From Eubacterium sp. (GTDB taxonomy: Bacteria > Bacillota > Clostridia > Oscillospirales > Acutalibacteraceae), in assembly GCA_029054965.1 (NCBI GenBank), contig JAIDEF010000373.1, forward strand, positions 1-8,082: a stretch of 8,082 bases of DNA, in the 5' to 3' direction. The translations under genes and the position numbers were made by a program. Of this stretch, positions 1 through 6,490 are shown piece after piece. Numbering within the stretch: position 1 is the first letter of the stretch; the number at the start of each line of letters is the position of its first letter. A model generated the notes under the pieces. It ran no database searches. It saw nothing but the letters and a program-made list of their open reading frames with translations, and was not told the DNA's origin.

Positions 1-3000
1 TTCTATGATTACAGAAATGACCTGTATGATTCCGGTAAGGCTAATTATGAAAAAGCAGTTGCTGCATATAATGACGCTGCTGCAAAAATCAAGGCTTTAA
101 ATGATTCACAGAAGCTTGCTCTTGATGTGAAATATTATGCCTTTTTCCTTTACTATGCTACTGAAAAGGTAGCACGTGAGAACACAAGCCTTACAGCTTC
201 AAATGCTAAGGTTTGGGGTTCAAGTACAGAGGAGGGTCTTAAGGCTCTTGCAAAGGACATCGGCGATTTCCCTAAGGACTATCAGGATGCTGTTGATGTA
301 ATGAGAAAGATTTACGTCAAGGTTGACGGAACCCTTTTCAACACAAGCTTTGATTTCCAGAAAAAAACTGCCGGTTATGAGCATTATGAAAAGAATGTTC
401 CTGAAATTTCAAAGCTGACAGCAAAGGGTGCTGATTTTGCAAACTATATGTATGTTAATGGTGACGGCTTCTATTTTAATATGACCTCACCATCTGCTAA
501 TGCAAAAACAGATTTGTACAGCAATATCGCAAGAATTACATATAACTATTTTCAGGATAAGGCTGGTAAAAATGATCCGTCAACAATCAGTTACTCAGCA
601 TATATGCAGCTTAGCGGCGGCTCCAGAACATGGAAGACTGGCAAGAATGCTGCTGTTTACAGAGCTGATTGGGAAGCTGTTGGCGAAAAGGTTTTAACAG
701 ACAGTATACCTTACGGCAGAGAGGCTTGGACAAAGCTTATTGAGCTGTTTGCTCCTGTTTTTGGTAATGAATTTAAGAAAGCAGCAGATATTGCAGTTGA
801 TACAGGTATGAAAAACTTTAACGGTGAAAATGTGACAGTGGCTCAGGTTGATGCTGTTACTGCTGCTATTGATGCTGTTAAGGATTCTGTTGCCAGTGCT
901 GCACTTAGATCATTTATGAGCAACTCATATATTTCTATTGCAGCAACTTTAATCTATGGTCTGGGCAGTGCTGATGCTTATACTGAAGACTTAGATGCAA
1001 ATACTGTTTACAGCAATCAGATTTCACTTTCAAAGAAAAATGTAAATGCTCTTGTAAATGATTTACAGAATGTTGTTAACAATAACAGACTCAATGAATT
1101 TGTTGAGTATATGGGTAAGGTTGATGTAAACAAACTAACAGATGCAATTGTAAAGGAAGCTATTGAAAAATACCACGCTATGAGCAGTGAGTATCAGGCA
1201 AAGGTTCCGGCAGACGTTAAGGAAAAGCTTGTTAATGTTGCAACAAAGGGCTTTTATGATATTATGAAGACTGTTGATATGAACAATATCACCACAGAAG
1301 TTCAGTTGAAGGTTTATGACAAATATGTATTAATGGACGAATTCAAGTCCACAATCCCTGCAGAACTTTATGATAAGTATGTTCTTGTTCAGAAGCCTAT
1401 TATGGATATGAATAACTTTGCTAAGGAGCTTGCTGCATTTAAGAAAACAGATATTATCCGTCCTGAAAACAGCAAGGTAGCGTGGACAACAGGCGGTATT
1501 CAGAGTGCTGTTGATAAGCTTTGGGAGCTTGTTGCAGAAACACTCGTTCCGCTTATTGCAAAGGATGTTGATTTGTCAGATGGCTTAGATAATGTTCTTA
1601 AAGAAAATCTCTATCAGCCTGAAATTCTTACAGAAATACTTAACCTATATGCAACACTCCTTGCAAGCGATGCGGTTATTGATGCAGGCGGAATGCAGTT
1701 GTCACTTAGTATGGTTGCCGGCTTTATTGTTACAAATGATAAGCTTGCCAATTACCTGGCATCAGACGGTGATAAGTATGCCGGTGCAATTGAAAAGATT
1801 AAATCAGCAACCGGTGCAAATAATGCTGAAAAGATGGCGAATGCAGCAGCAATGAATTTCACAGCTAAGGACTTTGGCTTCAAAGCCGGTGACCGTGAGG
1901 GCTTTGAAGATGCACTTCTTGCAGTGCTCCGTCCGATTACTACACTTCTTGCACCCGGTACAAAGCTTCTTATTGTTGATGTTGATATCAAGATGTTTGA
2001 CTATATGACCGACGACGGAAAATACCGGACCGGTTTGTATTCAACACTGATTCCGCTTCTTGAGCAGCTTGGTATGATTGGTCTTCCGACTCAGGCAGAG
2101 TATAAGGCTAACTATGAGAGCGTAAAAGCGGAAAAGGGTGCAAATATAGCTGCTGACGAATTCCTCAGACCTATTATTGACCATCTCTTCACAGATGTTA
2201 TTGATGTGATTTCACCTGACCCGATTAATGGTCTTATCAAGGTTCTTCCTCGTCTTGCTCATATCGTTAATACAGATATGCTTGACAGCACAATCAAAGA
2301 GGCTGCAGGTTCATTAGGTGTGCTCGGCGGAGCGGTTGAAGGTCTTGATGTTTCAAAGAAGGCAATTAATGAGCTTCTTGCACAGCCGATTGACCTTACA
2401 GACCTTCTTAGTATCAAGCTTACACTGCCTCCGATTGACTGGGCAAAGCTTGCTGACTGCTGTACCCTTGAGGTTGTAGAAAGCTCATCTGGTTTGAATA
2501 AGTATTTCATTCTCAGAAACGGAGATACAGATACTGTATTCACAACATTGTTCTATTATGTATATGATGTAGTGCTTGCCGACGAGGATACTTATAAAGT
2601 TCTCAGAAAGCTGATTACAGATAATCTTGGTGCACTCTCTTCAATGGTTACAAATTATACTGATAAGTTTGTTGAAATTGGTAAGGTTGAAACATATGGT
2701 GAGGTTCTTGAGCTTCTCGGAACTCCTACAGGTGATGCTATTGAAAAGCCTGTAGCTCCGGTTGATCCTGAGAATCCTAATAAACCATCCAATAATAACA
2801 ATAATACCAATAAACCTAATATTAATAAGCCTAACCTTAATGACTTGATTAATAAGGGTGACCAAACAAATGGTAATACTTCAGCAAAGAAGAATGTTAA
2901 AAATCCGTTTATTCCTAAGACAGGCGGAGAAAGCACAGCATATGTTATGATGGCTGTATATTCTGTTCTTGCACTGGCAATCGGTGCTGCAGCGGTTATA

Positions 3001-3036
3001 TACAAAAAGAAGAAGAGTGACTGTGCTGAAAAGTAA
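1..3036 (+). CDS. Large wall-anchored surface protein, 5' end missing
   Basis: The reading frame is open from the first base, so the gene starts upstream of the window. A GTG at 127 lies inside the frame and is not the start. The visible 1011 residues contain no signal peptide, which would be in the missing part. Residues 1-910 are mostly predicted helical, rich in Ala, Lys, Asp and Val, with aromatic-rich patches such as FYFNMTSP. Short degenerate repeats of the type KYxxMxxEYxxxVPADVKEKL occur near residues 389-460. Residues 915-970 are a low-complexity Pro/Asn/Lys linker. The end is IPKTG (971-975), a hydrophobic helix (about 980-1001) and KKKK, the layout of a sortase substrate. Similar long proteins occur on gut Clostridia, but I do not recognise an enzyme or binding domain. 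The gene converges on nanE and ends at a strong terminator. Surface location is well supported; function is unknown. Confidence 0.85.
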   Translation, partial: FYDYRNDLYDSGKANYEKAVAAYNDAAAKIKALNDSQKLALDVKYYAFFLYYATEKVARENTSLTASNAKVWGSSTEEGLKALAKDIGDFPKDYQDAVDVMRKIYVKVDGTLFNTSFDFQKKTAGYEHYEKNVPEISKLTAKGADFANYMYVNGDGFYFNMTSPSANAKTDLYSNIARITYNYFQDKAGKNDPSTISYSAYMQLSGGSRTWKTGKNAAVYRADWEAVGEKVLTDSIPYGREAWTKLIELFAPVFGNEFKKAADIAVDTGMKNFNGENVTVAQVDAVTAAIDAVKDSVASAALRSFMSNSYISIAATLIYGLGSADAYTEDLDANTVYSNQISLSKKNVNALVNDLQNVVNNNRLNEFVEYMGKVDVNKLTDAIVKEAIEKYHAMSSEYQAKVPADVKEKLVNVATKGFYDIMKTVDMNNITTEVQLKVYDKYVLMDEFKSTIPAELYDKYVLVQKPIMDMNNFAKELAAFKKTDIIRPENSKVAWTTGGIQSAVDKLWELVAETLVPLIAKDVDLSDGLDNVLKENLYQPEILTEILNLYATLLASDAVIDAGGMQLSLSMVAGFIVTNDKLANYLASDGDKYAGAIEKIKSATGANNAEKMANAAAMNFTAKDFGFKAGDREGFEDALLAVLRPITTLLAPGTKLLIVDVDIKMFDYMTDDGKYRTGLYSTLIPLLEQLGMIGLPTQAEYKANYESVKAEKGANIAADEFLRPIIDHLFTDVIDVISPDPINGLIKVLPRLAHIVNTDMLDSTIKEAAGSLGVLGGAVEGLDVSKKAINELLAQPIDLTDLLSIKLTLPPIDWAKLADCCTLEVVESSSGLNKYFILRNGDTDTVFTTLFYYVYDVVLADEDTYKVLRKLITDNLGALSSMVTNYTDKFVEIGKVETYGEVLELLGTPTGDAIEKPVAPVDPENPNKPSNNNNNTNKPNINKPNLNDLINKGDQTNGNTSAKKNVKNPFIPKTGGESTAYVMMAVYSVLALAIGAAAVIYKKKKSDCAEK
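2743..2910 (+). other. Asn/Pro/Lys-rich linker of the surface protein
   Basis: About 56 codons encode a low-complexity stretch with alternating Pro, Asn and Lys, including a run of five Asn and repeated NKPN units. There is almost no hydrophobic content in the central part. Such linkers usually span the peptidoglycan between an exposed domain and the sorting signal. The AAT/AAC-rich DNA is internally repetitive and could vary in length between strains. Confidence 0.75.
2911..3033 (+). other. Sortase-type C-terminal sorting signal (IPKTG)
   Basis: The codons at 2911-2925 read I-P-K-T-G, an LPXTG-like motif with Ile at the first position. It is followed by a short polar spacer (GES), a hydrophobic segment of about 21 residues and a KKKKSD tail. 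These are the three canonical parts of a cell-wall sorting signal, in the right order and spacing. A sortase would cut between Thr and Gly and join the Thr to the wall. No sortase gene is visible here. The alternative is that the helix simply anchors the protein in the membrane. Confidence 0.8.
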
Positions 3037-3060
3037 TTAAAATTACCTCCAATATATAAT

Positions 3061-3100
3061 GTGAAAAAACGCAGATGCTTCGGCATTTGCGTTTTTTCAC
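3061..3100. terminator. Bidirectional hairpin terminator with UUCG loop
   Basis: Arms at 3061-3078 and 3083-3100 form an 18-bp stem with one G-U wobble, closed by a C(UUCG)G tetraloop, one of the most stable RNA loops. The lower stem is A6 against T6, so a transcript from either strand ends its hairpin with a U run. It lies 24 bp after the surface-protein stop codon and ends that transcript. On the other strand it is a back-up behind the nanE terminator. Confidence 0.9.
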
Positions 3101-3114
3101 TTAAGATAACATAA

Positions 3115-3146
3115 AAACACGAAGCCTTTATCGGTGCTTCGTGTTT
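3115..3146 (-). terminator. Terminator of nanE
   Basis: Eleven perfectly complementary bases (3115-3125 with 3136-3146, AAACACGAAGC and its complement) enclose a 10-nt loop. Read on the minus strand, the hairpin starts 7 bp after the nanE stop codon, and its distal arm ends in a run of T (positions 3117-3113). This is a standard factor-independent terminator for the minus-strand gene. Confidence 0.85.
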
Positions 3147-3153
3147 AATGCTT

Positions 3154-3840
3154 TTATTTTATTGCATTTACAAATCTTTTGGTAATATCCATCGGTCTTG
3201 TTATTGCTGTTCCGACAACCGCACAAAGAACGCCGGTGTCCATTGCTTTTTTCAGCTCTTCGGGTACCCATATACCGCCTTCGGCAATAACTGGCTTGTC
3301 AAGCTCGTTAACATATCTTTCCATAAGCTCAAAGTTCGGCAATGGTGCTCCCTTTGTGTAGGGGGTGTAGCCTGACATTGTTGTGCCGATTAAGTCAAAT
3401 CCAAGCTCCTGTGCTTTTTTGCCCTCCTCAAAACAGCTTGTATCAGCCATAAAGAGCTGGTTCGGGTATTTGTCTCTTACCTCTGTGAAAAATTCCTCAA
3501 GTGTTACACCGTTTGGATGCAGTCTGTCCGTAGCATCAAGAGCAATAATTTCACAGCCGATTTCAACCAGTGCATCAACCTCCTTCATAGTAGGGGTAAT
3601 ATAAACATCACTGTCGTCATAAACCTGCTTGATAATGCCGATAACGGGCAAATCAACCTTTTCCTTAATTGCTTTTATGTCAACAACTGTATTTGCTCTG
3701 ATACCCGCAGCACCGCCAAGGTATGCAGCCCATGCCATTTTTGACATTATGTAGCTGTCACAGAGCGGTTCGGTTTCAAGCGCCTGACAGGATACAATTA
3801 ATCCATCTTTGATTTTTTCTAAAATTTCTTTATTATTCAT
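3154..3840 (-). CDS. nanE: N-acetylmannosamine-6-phosphate 2-epimerase (NanE)
   Basis: This 228-residue cytoplasmic TIM-barrel enzyme interconverts ManNAc-6-phosphate and GlcNAc-6-phosphate in sialic acid breakdown. The sequence carries the family hallmarks in order: VSCQALETEPL (16-26), the arginine in GIRAN (R48), the lysine in IGIIK (K71), IALDATDRLHP (99-109), the glutamate in IAEGGIW (E187), and the phosphate-binding VVGTAITRP (208-216). By family knowledge, K71 and E187 match the proposed catalytic Lys and Glu. Length is normal for the family. The frame stays open 26 codons further upstream, but I place the start at 3840: MNNKEIL is the usual N-terminus, an AAGGTGAT Shine-Dalgarno site precedes it, and the upstream extension would run through the promoter. 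It is divergent from nanA, which acts earlier in the same pathway. The ManNAc kinase that would supply its substrate is not in the window. Confidence 0.95.
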   Translation of the reverse strand: MNNKEILEKIKDGLIVSCQALETEPLCDSYIMSKMAWAAYLGGAAGIRANTVVDIKAIKEKVDLPVIGIIKQVYDDSDVYITPTMKEVDALVEIGCEIIALDATDRLHPNGVTLEEFFTEVRDKYPNQLFMADTSCFEEGKKAQELGFDLIGTTMSGYTPYTKGAPLPNFELMERYVNELDKPVIAEGGIWVPEELKKAMDTGVLCAVVGTAITRPMDITKRFVNAIK

Positions 3841-3844
3841 TTTA

Positions 3845-3852
3845 ATCACCTT
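3845..3852 (-). promoter_or_regulatory. Ribosome binding site of nanE
   Basis: The minus strand reads AAGGTGAT ending 4 nt before the ATG at 3840, a long match to the 16S anti-Shine-Dalgarno sequence. It fixes the start at 3840 rather than at the upstream in-frame ATG at 3918. The predicted transcription start lies at or next to this site, so the leader would be very short. Confidence 0.8.
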
Positions 3853-3853
3853 A

Positions 3854-3882
3854 TTGATTATATCACGTGTATGTGCTACAAT
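3854..3882 (+). promoter_or_regulatory. Promoter of nanA (-35 and -10)
   Basis: The plus strand reads TTGATT (3854-3859), a 17-bp spacer, and TACAAT (3877-3882). The start would be near 3889, at the edge of the Shine-Dalgarno site, giving a leader of about 13 nt. The -10 departs from consensus at one position (TACAAT against TATAAT), so it may be the weaker of the two promoters. Confidence 0.75.
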
Positions 3883-3885
3883 CAA
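3857..3885 (-). promoter_or_regulatory. Promoter of nanE (-35 and -10)
   Basis: The minus strand reads TTGATT (3885-3880), a 17-bp spacer, and TATAAT (3862-3857): a perfect -10 with ideal spacing. Transcription should start near 3850. Its -10 is the complement of part of the nanA -35 region and vice versa, so both promoters occupy the same face-to-face segment. Confidence 0.8.
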
Positions 3886-3888
3886 GCA

Positions 3889-3897
3889 AGAGGTGAT
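3889..3897 (+). promoter_or_regulatory. Ribosome binding site of nanA
   Basis: AGAGGTGAT lies 4 nt before the ATG at 3902. It supports that start over the upstream ATG at 3809 and over the ATG at 3896, which is embedded in the site itself. Confidence 0.8.
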
Positions 3898-3901
3898 GAT
3901 T

Positions 3902-4807
3902 ATGAATAATTTAAACAAATTTCGCGGTATATTTTGTGCGTTGAATGCAATTTATGATGAAAATGACAATATAGACACAGCTAAAATCAAAGAGCTTGTG
4001 AATATATATAAGTCCAAGGGCGTTAAGGGTGCTTATGCCTGTGGCTCAACAGGCGAGGGCTTTTTGCTTTCAATGGAGGAAAGGAAGCAGGTTGCTGAGG
4101 CTGTTGTGGAGGCAGCCGGTGATGACTTTACAGTTATCGTTCATGTTGGTTGTCCGTCAACCAAGGACAGTATCGAGCTTGCAAAGCACAGTGAAAAAAT
4201 CGGTGCAGATGCAATCAGTGCAGTGCCCAGTGTTTACTACCACCTGCCGGAGGAAAGCATTAAGCTTCATTGGAATTCAATAATTGACTCAACAGATGTT
4301 CCGTTTATTATATATAATATTCCGCAGCTTACAGGCTTTAATCTTTCACCTGAGCTGCTCAGTGAAATGAGCAGAAATCCTAAAGTTATAGGTGTTAAAA
4401 ATTCAGCAGAGCCTGTTTATCTTATGGAGAGATACAGACAGGCAGTAGGTGATGATTTTATTATTTTCAATGGCAGTGATGAGCAGTTTGTTGGCGGCAG
4501 ATTAATGGGTGCAGATGCCGGAATTGGCGGAACCTATGGCTGTATGCCTGAGCTTTTTGTTGAGCTTGACAGGCTTGTTAATGAAAATAAAATTGAGGAG
4601 GCAAAGGCTCTTCAGTTCAAAATTAATGACTGTATTTTCTCTCTTCTTTCCTGCAAATCACTTTATGGTGCAGCTAAAAAGGTAATGAGTATGAGATTTG
4701 GTATTGACTGCGGCGAGCCGAGAAGTCCGTTCCTTCCTGTAACGGATGAGGAAGCAAAACCTGTTGCTGATAAAATCAATCATTATGTTGCACAGCTTAA
4801 TAGATAA
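3902..4807 (+). CDS. nanA: N-acetylneuraminate lyase (NanA)
   Basis: This 301-residue cytoplasmic class I aldolase cleaves N-acetylneuraminate to ManNAc and pyruvate, the first committed step of sialic acid use. Visible family features are GSTGE (48-52) for the pyruvate carboxylate, the catalytic tyrosine in IIYNIP (Y138), the Schiff-base lysine in GVKNS (K166), and GSDE (191-194) in the sugar-binding region. The DapA-type relative has an arginine in YNxPxRTG; here that position is Leu (L143, in YNIPQLTG), and GSTGE replaces the GTTGE common in DapA. Both points favour sialic acid lyase over dihydrodipicolinate synthase. The start is set by the AGAGGTGAT site; an upstream in-frame ATG at 3809 would add 31 hydrophobic residues and overlap nanE. 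It is followed by its own terminator, so it appears to be transcribed alone. Length is typical of the family. Confidence 0.94.
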   Translation: MNNLNKFRGIFCALNAIYDENDNIDTAKIKELVNIYKSKGVKGAYACGSTGEGFLLSMEERKQVAEAVVEAAGDDFTVIVHVGCPSTKDSIELAKHSEKIGADAISAVPSVYYHLPEESIKLHWNSIIDSTDVPFIIYNIPQLTGFNLSPELLSEMSRNPKVIGVKNSAEPVYLMERYRQAVGDDFIIFNGSDEQFVGGRLMGADAGIGGTYGCMPELFVELDRLVNENKIEEAKALQFKINDCIFSLLSCKSLYGAAKKVMSMRFGIDCGEPRSPFLPVTDEEAKPVADKINHYVAQLNR

Positions 4808-4818
4808 TAGAATTTATG

Positions 4819-4846
4819 ACCGACTCTGTTTTCAGGGTCGGTTTTT
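4819..4846 (+). terminator. Terminator of nanA
   Basis: ACCGACTCTG (4819-4828) pairs with CAGGGTCGGT (4833-4842) with one G-U wobble around a TTTT loop, followed directly by T residues to 4846. It begins 11 bp after the nanA stop codon and separates the nan genes from the two-component module. Confidence 0.9.
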
Positions 4847-4850
4847 ATCT

Positions 4851-4880
4851 TAAGAATTTGTAAGTTTTCTTTAATTTCTT
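4851..4880 (+). promoter_or_regulatory. Phased repeats upstream of the response regulator promoter
   Basis: Three successive 10-bp blocks start TAAG, TAAG and TTAA (4851, 4861, 4871), each followed by a T-rich part. One-turn spacing on one face of the helix suits OmpR-family tandem half-sites. They lie directly upstream of and touching the -35 box, which would suit autoregulation. The match between blocks is weak and the region is AT-rich, so this is tentative. Confidence 0.35.
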
Positions 4881-4907
4881 GTTTATATTCAGTCAATGTG
4901 ATATGAT
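4879..4907 (+). promoter_or_regulatory. Promoter of the response regulator-kinase operon
   Basis: TTGTTT (4879-4884), a 17-bp spacer and TATGAT (4902-4907) form a reasonable sigma-70-type promoter. The start would be near 4914, close to the GGTGAT ribosome site at 4914-4919, so the leader is again about 9 nt. Confidence 0.6.
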
Positions 4908-4922
4908 TAAATCGGTGATATT

Positions 4923-5585
4923 ATGGGTGAAAAAATATTTTTACTTGAAGATGATGCGTTTTTGCGTGACGGACTTTGTGAGCTTCTTGAAAATGCAGAC
5001 TATACAGTTTTCAGTGCAGGCACAATAAAGGAGGCGAGAGAGGCTGTTAAAGGCTCTGCTTTCAGCCTGCTTATTCTTGATGTTATGCTGCCTGATGGCA
5101 GCGGTTTTGATTTTTGCCAAGGGCTCAGATCAATGGGTGACACTACTCCTATTTTGTTTTTAACAGCCTGTGATGATGAAATACAGATTGTCCGTGGACT
5201 CGACAGTGGTGCTGACGATTATGTTACAAAGCCTTTTAAGCTTCTTGAGCTGCTGTCACGTGTTCGTGCTTTAATCAGAAGAAATGTCAATTCAACATAT
5301 GTAAGCAATGATATTGCTGTTGATACAAATAATATGACAGTTAAAAAGAGCGGTGAAGTGATTTTTGTTACCAAAACGGAATTTCAGCTTCTTTCCTGTT
5401 TAATCAGGAACAGCGGTGCTATTATTACTCGTGCAGCACTTTTGCAGAATATATGGGATGACAGCGGAAATTTTATTGATGATAATACGCTGTCTGTTCA
5501 TATGAGCCGCCTGCGTGAAAAAATCGGCGCTGAGCATATTACAACAATCCGAGGTGTCGGTTACCGCTGGGAGGAGGGTAAATGA
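4923..5585 (+). CDS. OmpR/PhoB-family response regulator
   Basis: This 220-residue cytoplasmic transcription factor is the output partner of the next gene. Residues 3-117 form the receiver domain: acidic pocket D10/D11, phosphoacceptor D53 in LLILDVMLPDGSG, switch threonine T81, and K103 in VTKPF. Residues about 126-217 form a winged helix-turn-helix domain: TKTEFQLL (150-157), recognition-helix region DDNTLSVHMSRLREKI (186-201), and the wing TIRGVGYRW (208-216). All key residues are intact and length is normal. The ATG at 4923 has a GGTGAT site 3 nt upstream. The gene overlaps the kinase by 4 bp (ATGA), indicating translational coupling. Receiver and context resemble BceR/VanR-type regulators placed next to ABC exporters. 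The likely targets are its own promoter and the downstream transporter; the signal cannot be read from the sequence. Confidence 0.95.
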   Translation: MGEKIFLLEDDAFLRDGLCELLENADYTVFSAGTIKEAREAVKGSAFSLLILDVMLPDGSGFDFCQGLRSMGDTTPILFLTACDDEIQIVRGLDSGADDYVTKPFKLLELLSRVRALIRRNVNSTYVSNDIAVDTNNMTVKKSGEVIFVTKTEFQLLSCLIRNSGAIITRAALLQNIWDDSGNFIDDNTLSVHMSRLREKIGAEHITTIRGVGYRWEEGK

Positions 5586-6487
5586 AATTTTTAACAGTTC
5601 TCCCTTGGTTGATTATCGCATTGCTTGCCGTTGTTTGCGTTGTTCTGATTATAAGACAGGTGCGGATAAAAAAGAATATTAATAAGCTTTCAGATGCTAT
5701 TAATGAATTTGTTAATACAGGCGGCAAGATGGAATTCAGTGTATATGATAATTATTTTGCAGGGCTGCAGAACGGAGTTGCTGATTTGCAGGAGATTATC
5801 TGCTTTGAACGAAGCCGATTGGTTCAGGAAAATAAAAAGAATACCAAATTTATATCTGATATTTCACATCAGCTAAAAACACCTATTGCCGCACTTCGTC
5901 TTTACTGTGAAATGGACAAGGAGCAGAACGCTTCACCGCACAGCGAAAAAGAGCTTCAGCTTGTTGATAAAATGGAAAAGCTTGTTTATCAGCTTTTAAG
6001 ACTTGAAAAAATCAAGGTTGATTCCTATGTTATGAATTATAAATTTGTAAAGGCCGAGGATATTGTAAAAAAGGTTTTTGCTGAGTTCACACCGTTGTTC
6101 CCTGAAAAGAAAATGCTTGTTCAAGGTAATAGCGTTATCCGCTGTGATGAAACCTGGCTTTGTGAGGCTATTGGCAATATTGTTAAAAATGCCTGTGAGC
6201 ATACTGCCGATGATGGTATTGTTGATGTTAAAATCAGTGAAAACAGACATTCGACAATCATTGAAATCGGTGACAATGGCGGTGGTATAGCTGAGGAGGA
6301 GATACCTAATCTGTTTACAAGATTTTATAAGGCGGAAAATTCATCACCAAACAGCACAGGCATAGGTCTTGCTATTACAAAGGCTGTTGTTGAAAAGCAT
6401 CACGGTATTATAAGTGTTGAAAATAAAAATAACGGCTTGTATTTCACAATATGTATTCCTCATATTGACGGATACGAAACGATATAA
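5582..6487 (+). CDS. Sensor histidine kinase with a single membrane helix
   Basis: This 301-residue kinase should phosphorylate the preceding regulator. One hydrophobic helix (about residues 4-24) follows a three-residue N-terminus, so there is no extracellular sensor domain. Residues 25-88 form a charged cytoplasmic linker, perhaps coiled-coil. The DHp domain has the phosphorylated His in ISDISHQLKTP (H96). The ATPase domain has an N box (N203 in IVKNACEH), G1 box DNGGGI (231-236), F box FTRFY (245-249) and G2 box TGIGL (259-263). All catalytic motifs are present. A GGAGGG site (5573-5578), inside the regulator gene, precedes the ATG. BceS-type kinases usually have two helices joined by a short loop and take their signal from the partner transporter. 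With one helix and no loop, this kinase is even more reduced, and I infer that it too depends on another membrane protein, probably the transporter encoded downstream. Confidence 0.95.
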   Translation: MKFLTVLPWLIIALLAVVCVVLIIRQVRIKKNINKLSDAINEFVNTGGKMEFSVYDNYFAGLQNGVADLQEIICFERSRLVQENKKNTKFISDISHQLKTPIAALRLYCEMDKEQNASPHSEKELQLVDKMEKLVYQLLRLEKIKVDSYVMNYKFVKAEDIVKKVFAEFTPLFPEKKMLVQGNSVIRCDETWLCEAIGNIVKNACEHTADDGIVDVKISENRHSTIIEIGDNGGGIAEEEIPNLFTRFYKAENSSPNSTGIGLAITKAVVEKHHGIISVENKNNGLYFTICIPHIDGYETI

Positions 6488-6490
6488 AAT

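Larger units (their letters stand above)
3854..3885. promoter_or_regulatory. 32-bp imperfect palindrome, possible operator
   Basis: The two 16-bp halves agree at 12 of 16 positions when one is reverse-complemented. The outer six bases (TTGATT/AATCAA) are perfect and all mismatches are transitions. Much of the symmetry comes from the mirrored promoter boxes, so it may not be an independent protein site. A dimeric repressor bound here would shut off both nan genes at once. In other Firmicutes, RpiR-family NanR proteins regulate sialic acid genes, but no such gene is in the window. Confidence 0.5.

Noticed and set aside
127..3036. GTG at 127 as the start of the surface-protein gene
   Set aside because: The frame is open back to base 1 with similar composition, no ribosome site precedes the GTG, and there is no signal peptide after it although the protein ends in a sorting signal.
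2655..3086. 143-residue minus-strand frame over the surface-protein 3' end
   Set aside because: It is the complement of the linker and sorting-signal codons, has no ribosome site and overlaps a terminator. It is a shadow of the real gene.
3148..3744. Plus-strand frames across nanE
   Set aside because: They are antisense to a clear, full-length nanE, short, without ribosome sites, and rich in Ser/Cys as expected for shadow frames.
3864..3869. CACGTG as a separate operator
   Set aside because: A six-base palindrome is expected by chance, and it is off-centre in the larger 32-bp symmetry by 3 bp.
3809..3901. Longer nanA starting at 3809
   Set aside because: It would overlap the nanE coding start and both promoters. 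The hydrophobic extension is complement of nanE and promoter sequence, and a strong ribosome site marks 3902.
3841..3918. Longer nanE starting at 3918
   Set aside because: The extra 26 residues are translated promoter DNA and do not fit NanE N-termini. The AAGGTGAT site favours 3840.
3902..4807. Dihydrodipicolinate synthase (DapA) instead of NanA
   Set aside because: GSTGE and YNIPQLTG lack the DapA-type threonine pair and arginine, and the neighbour is nanE.
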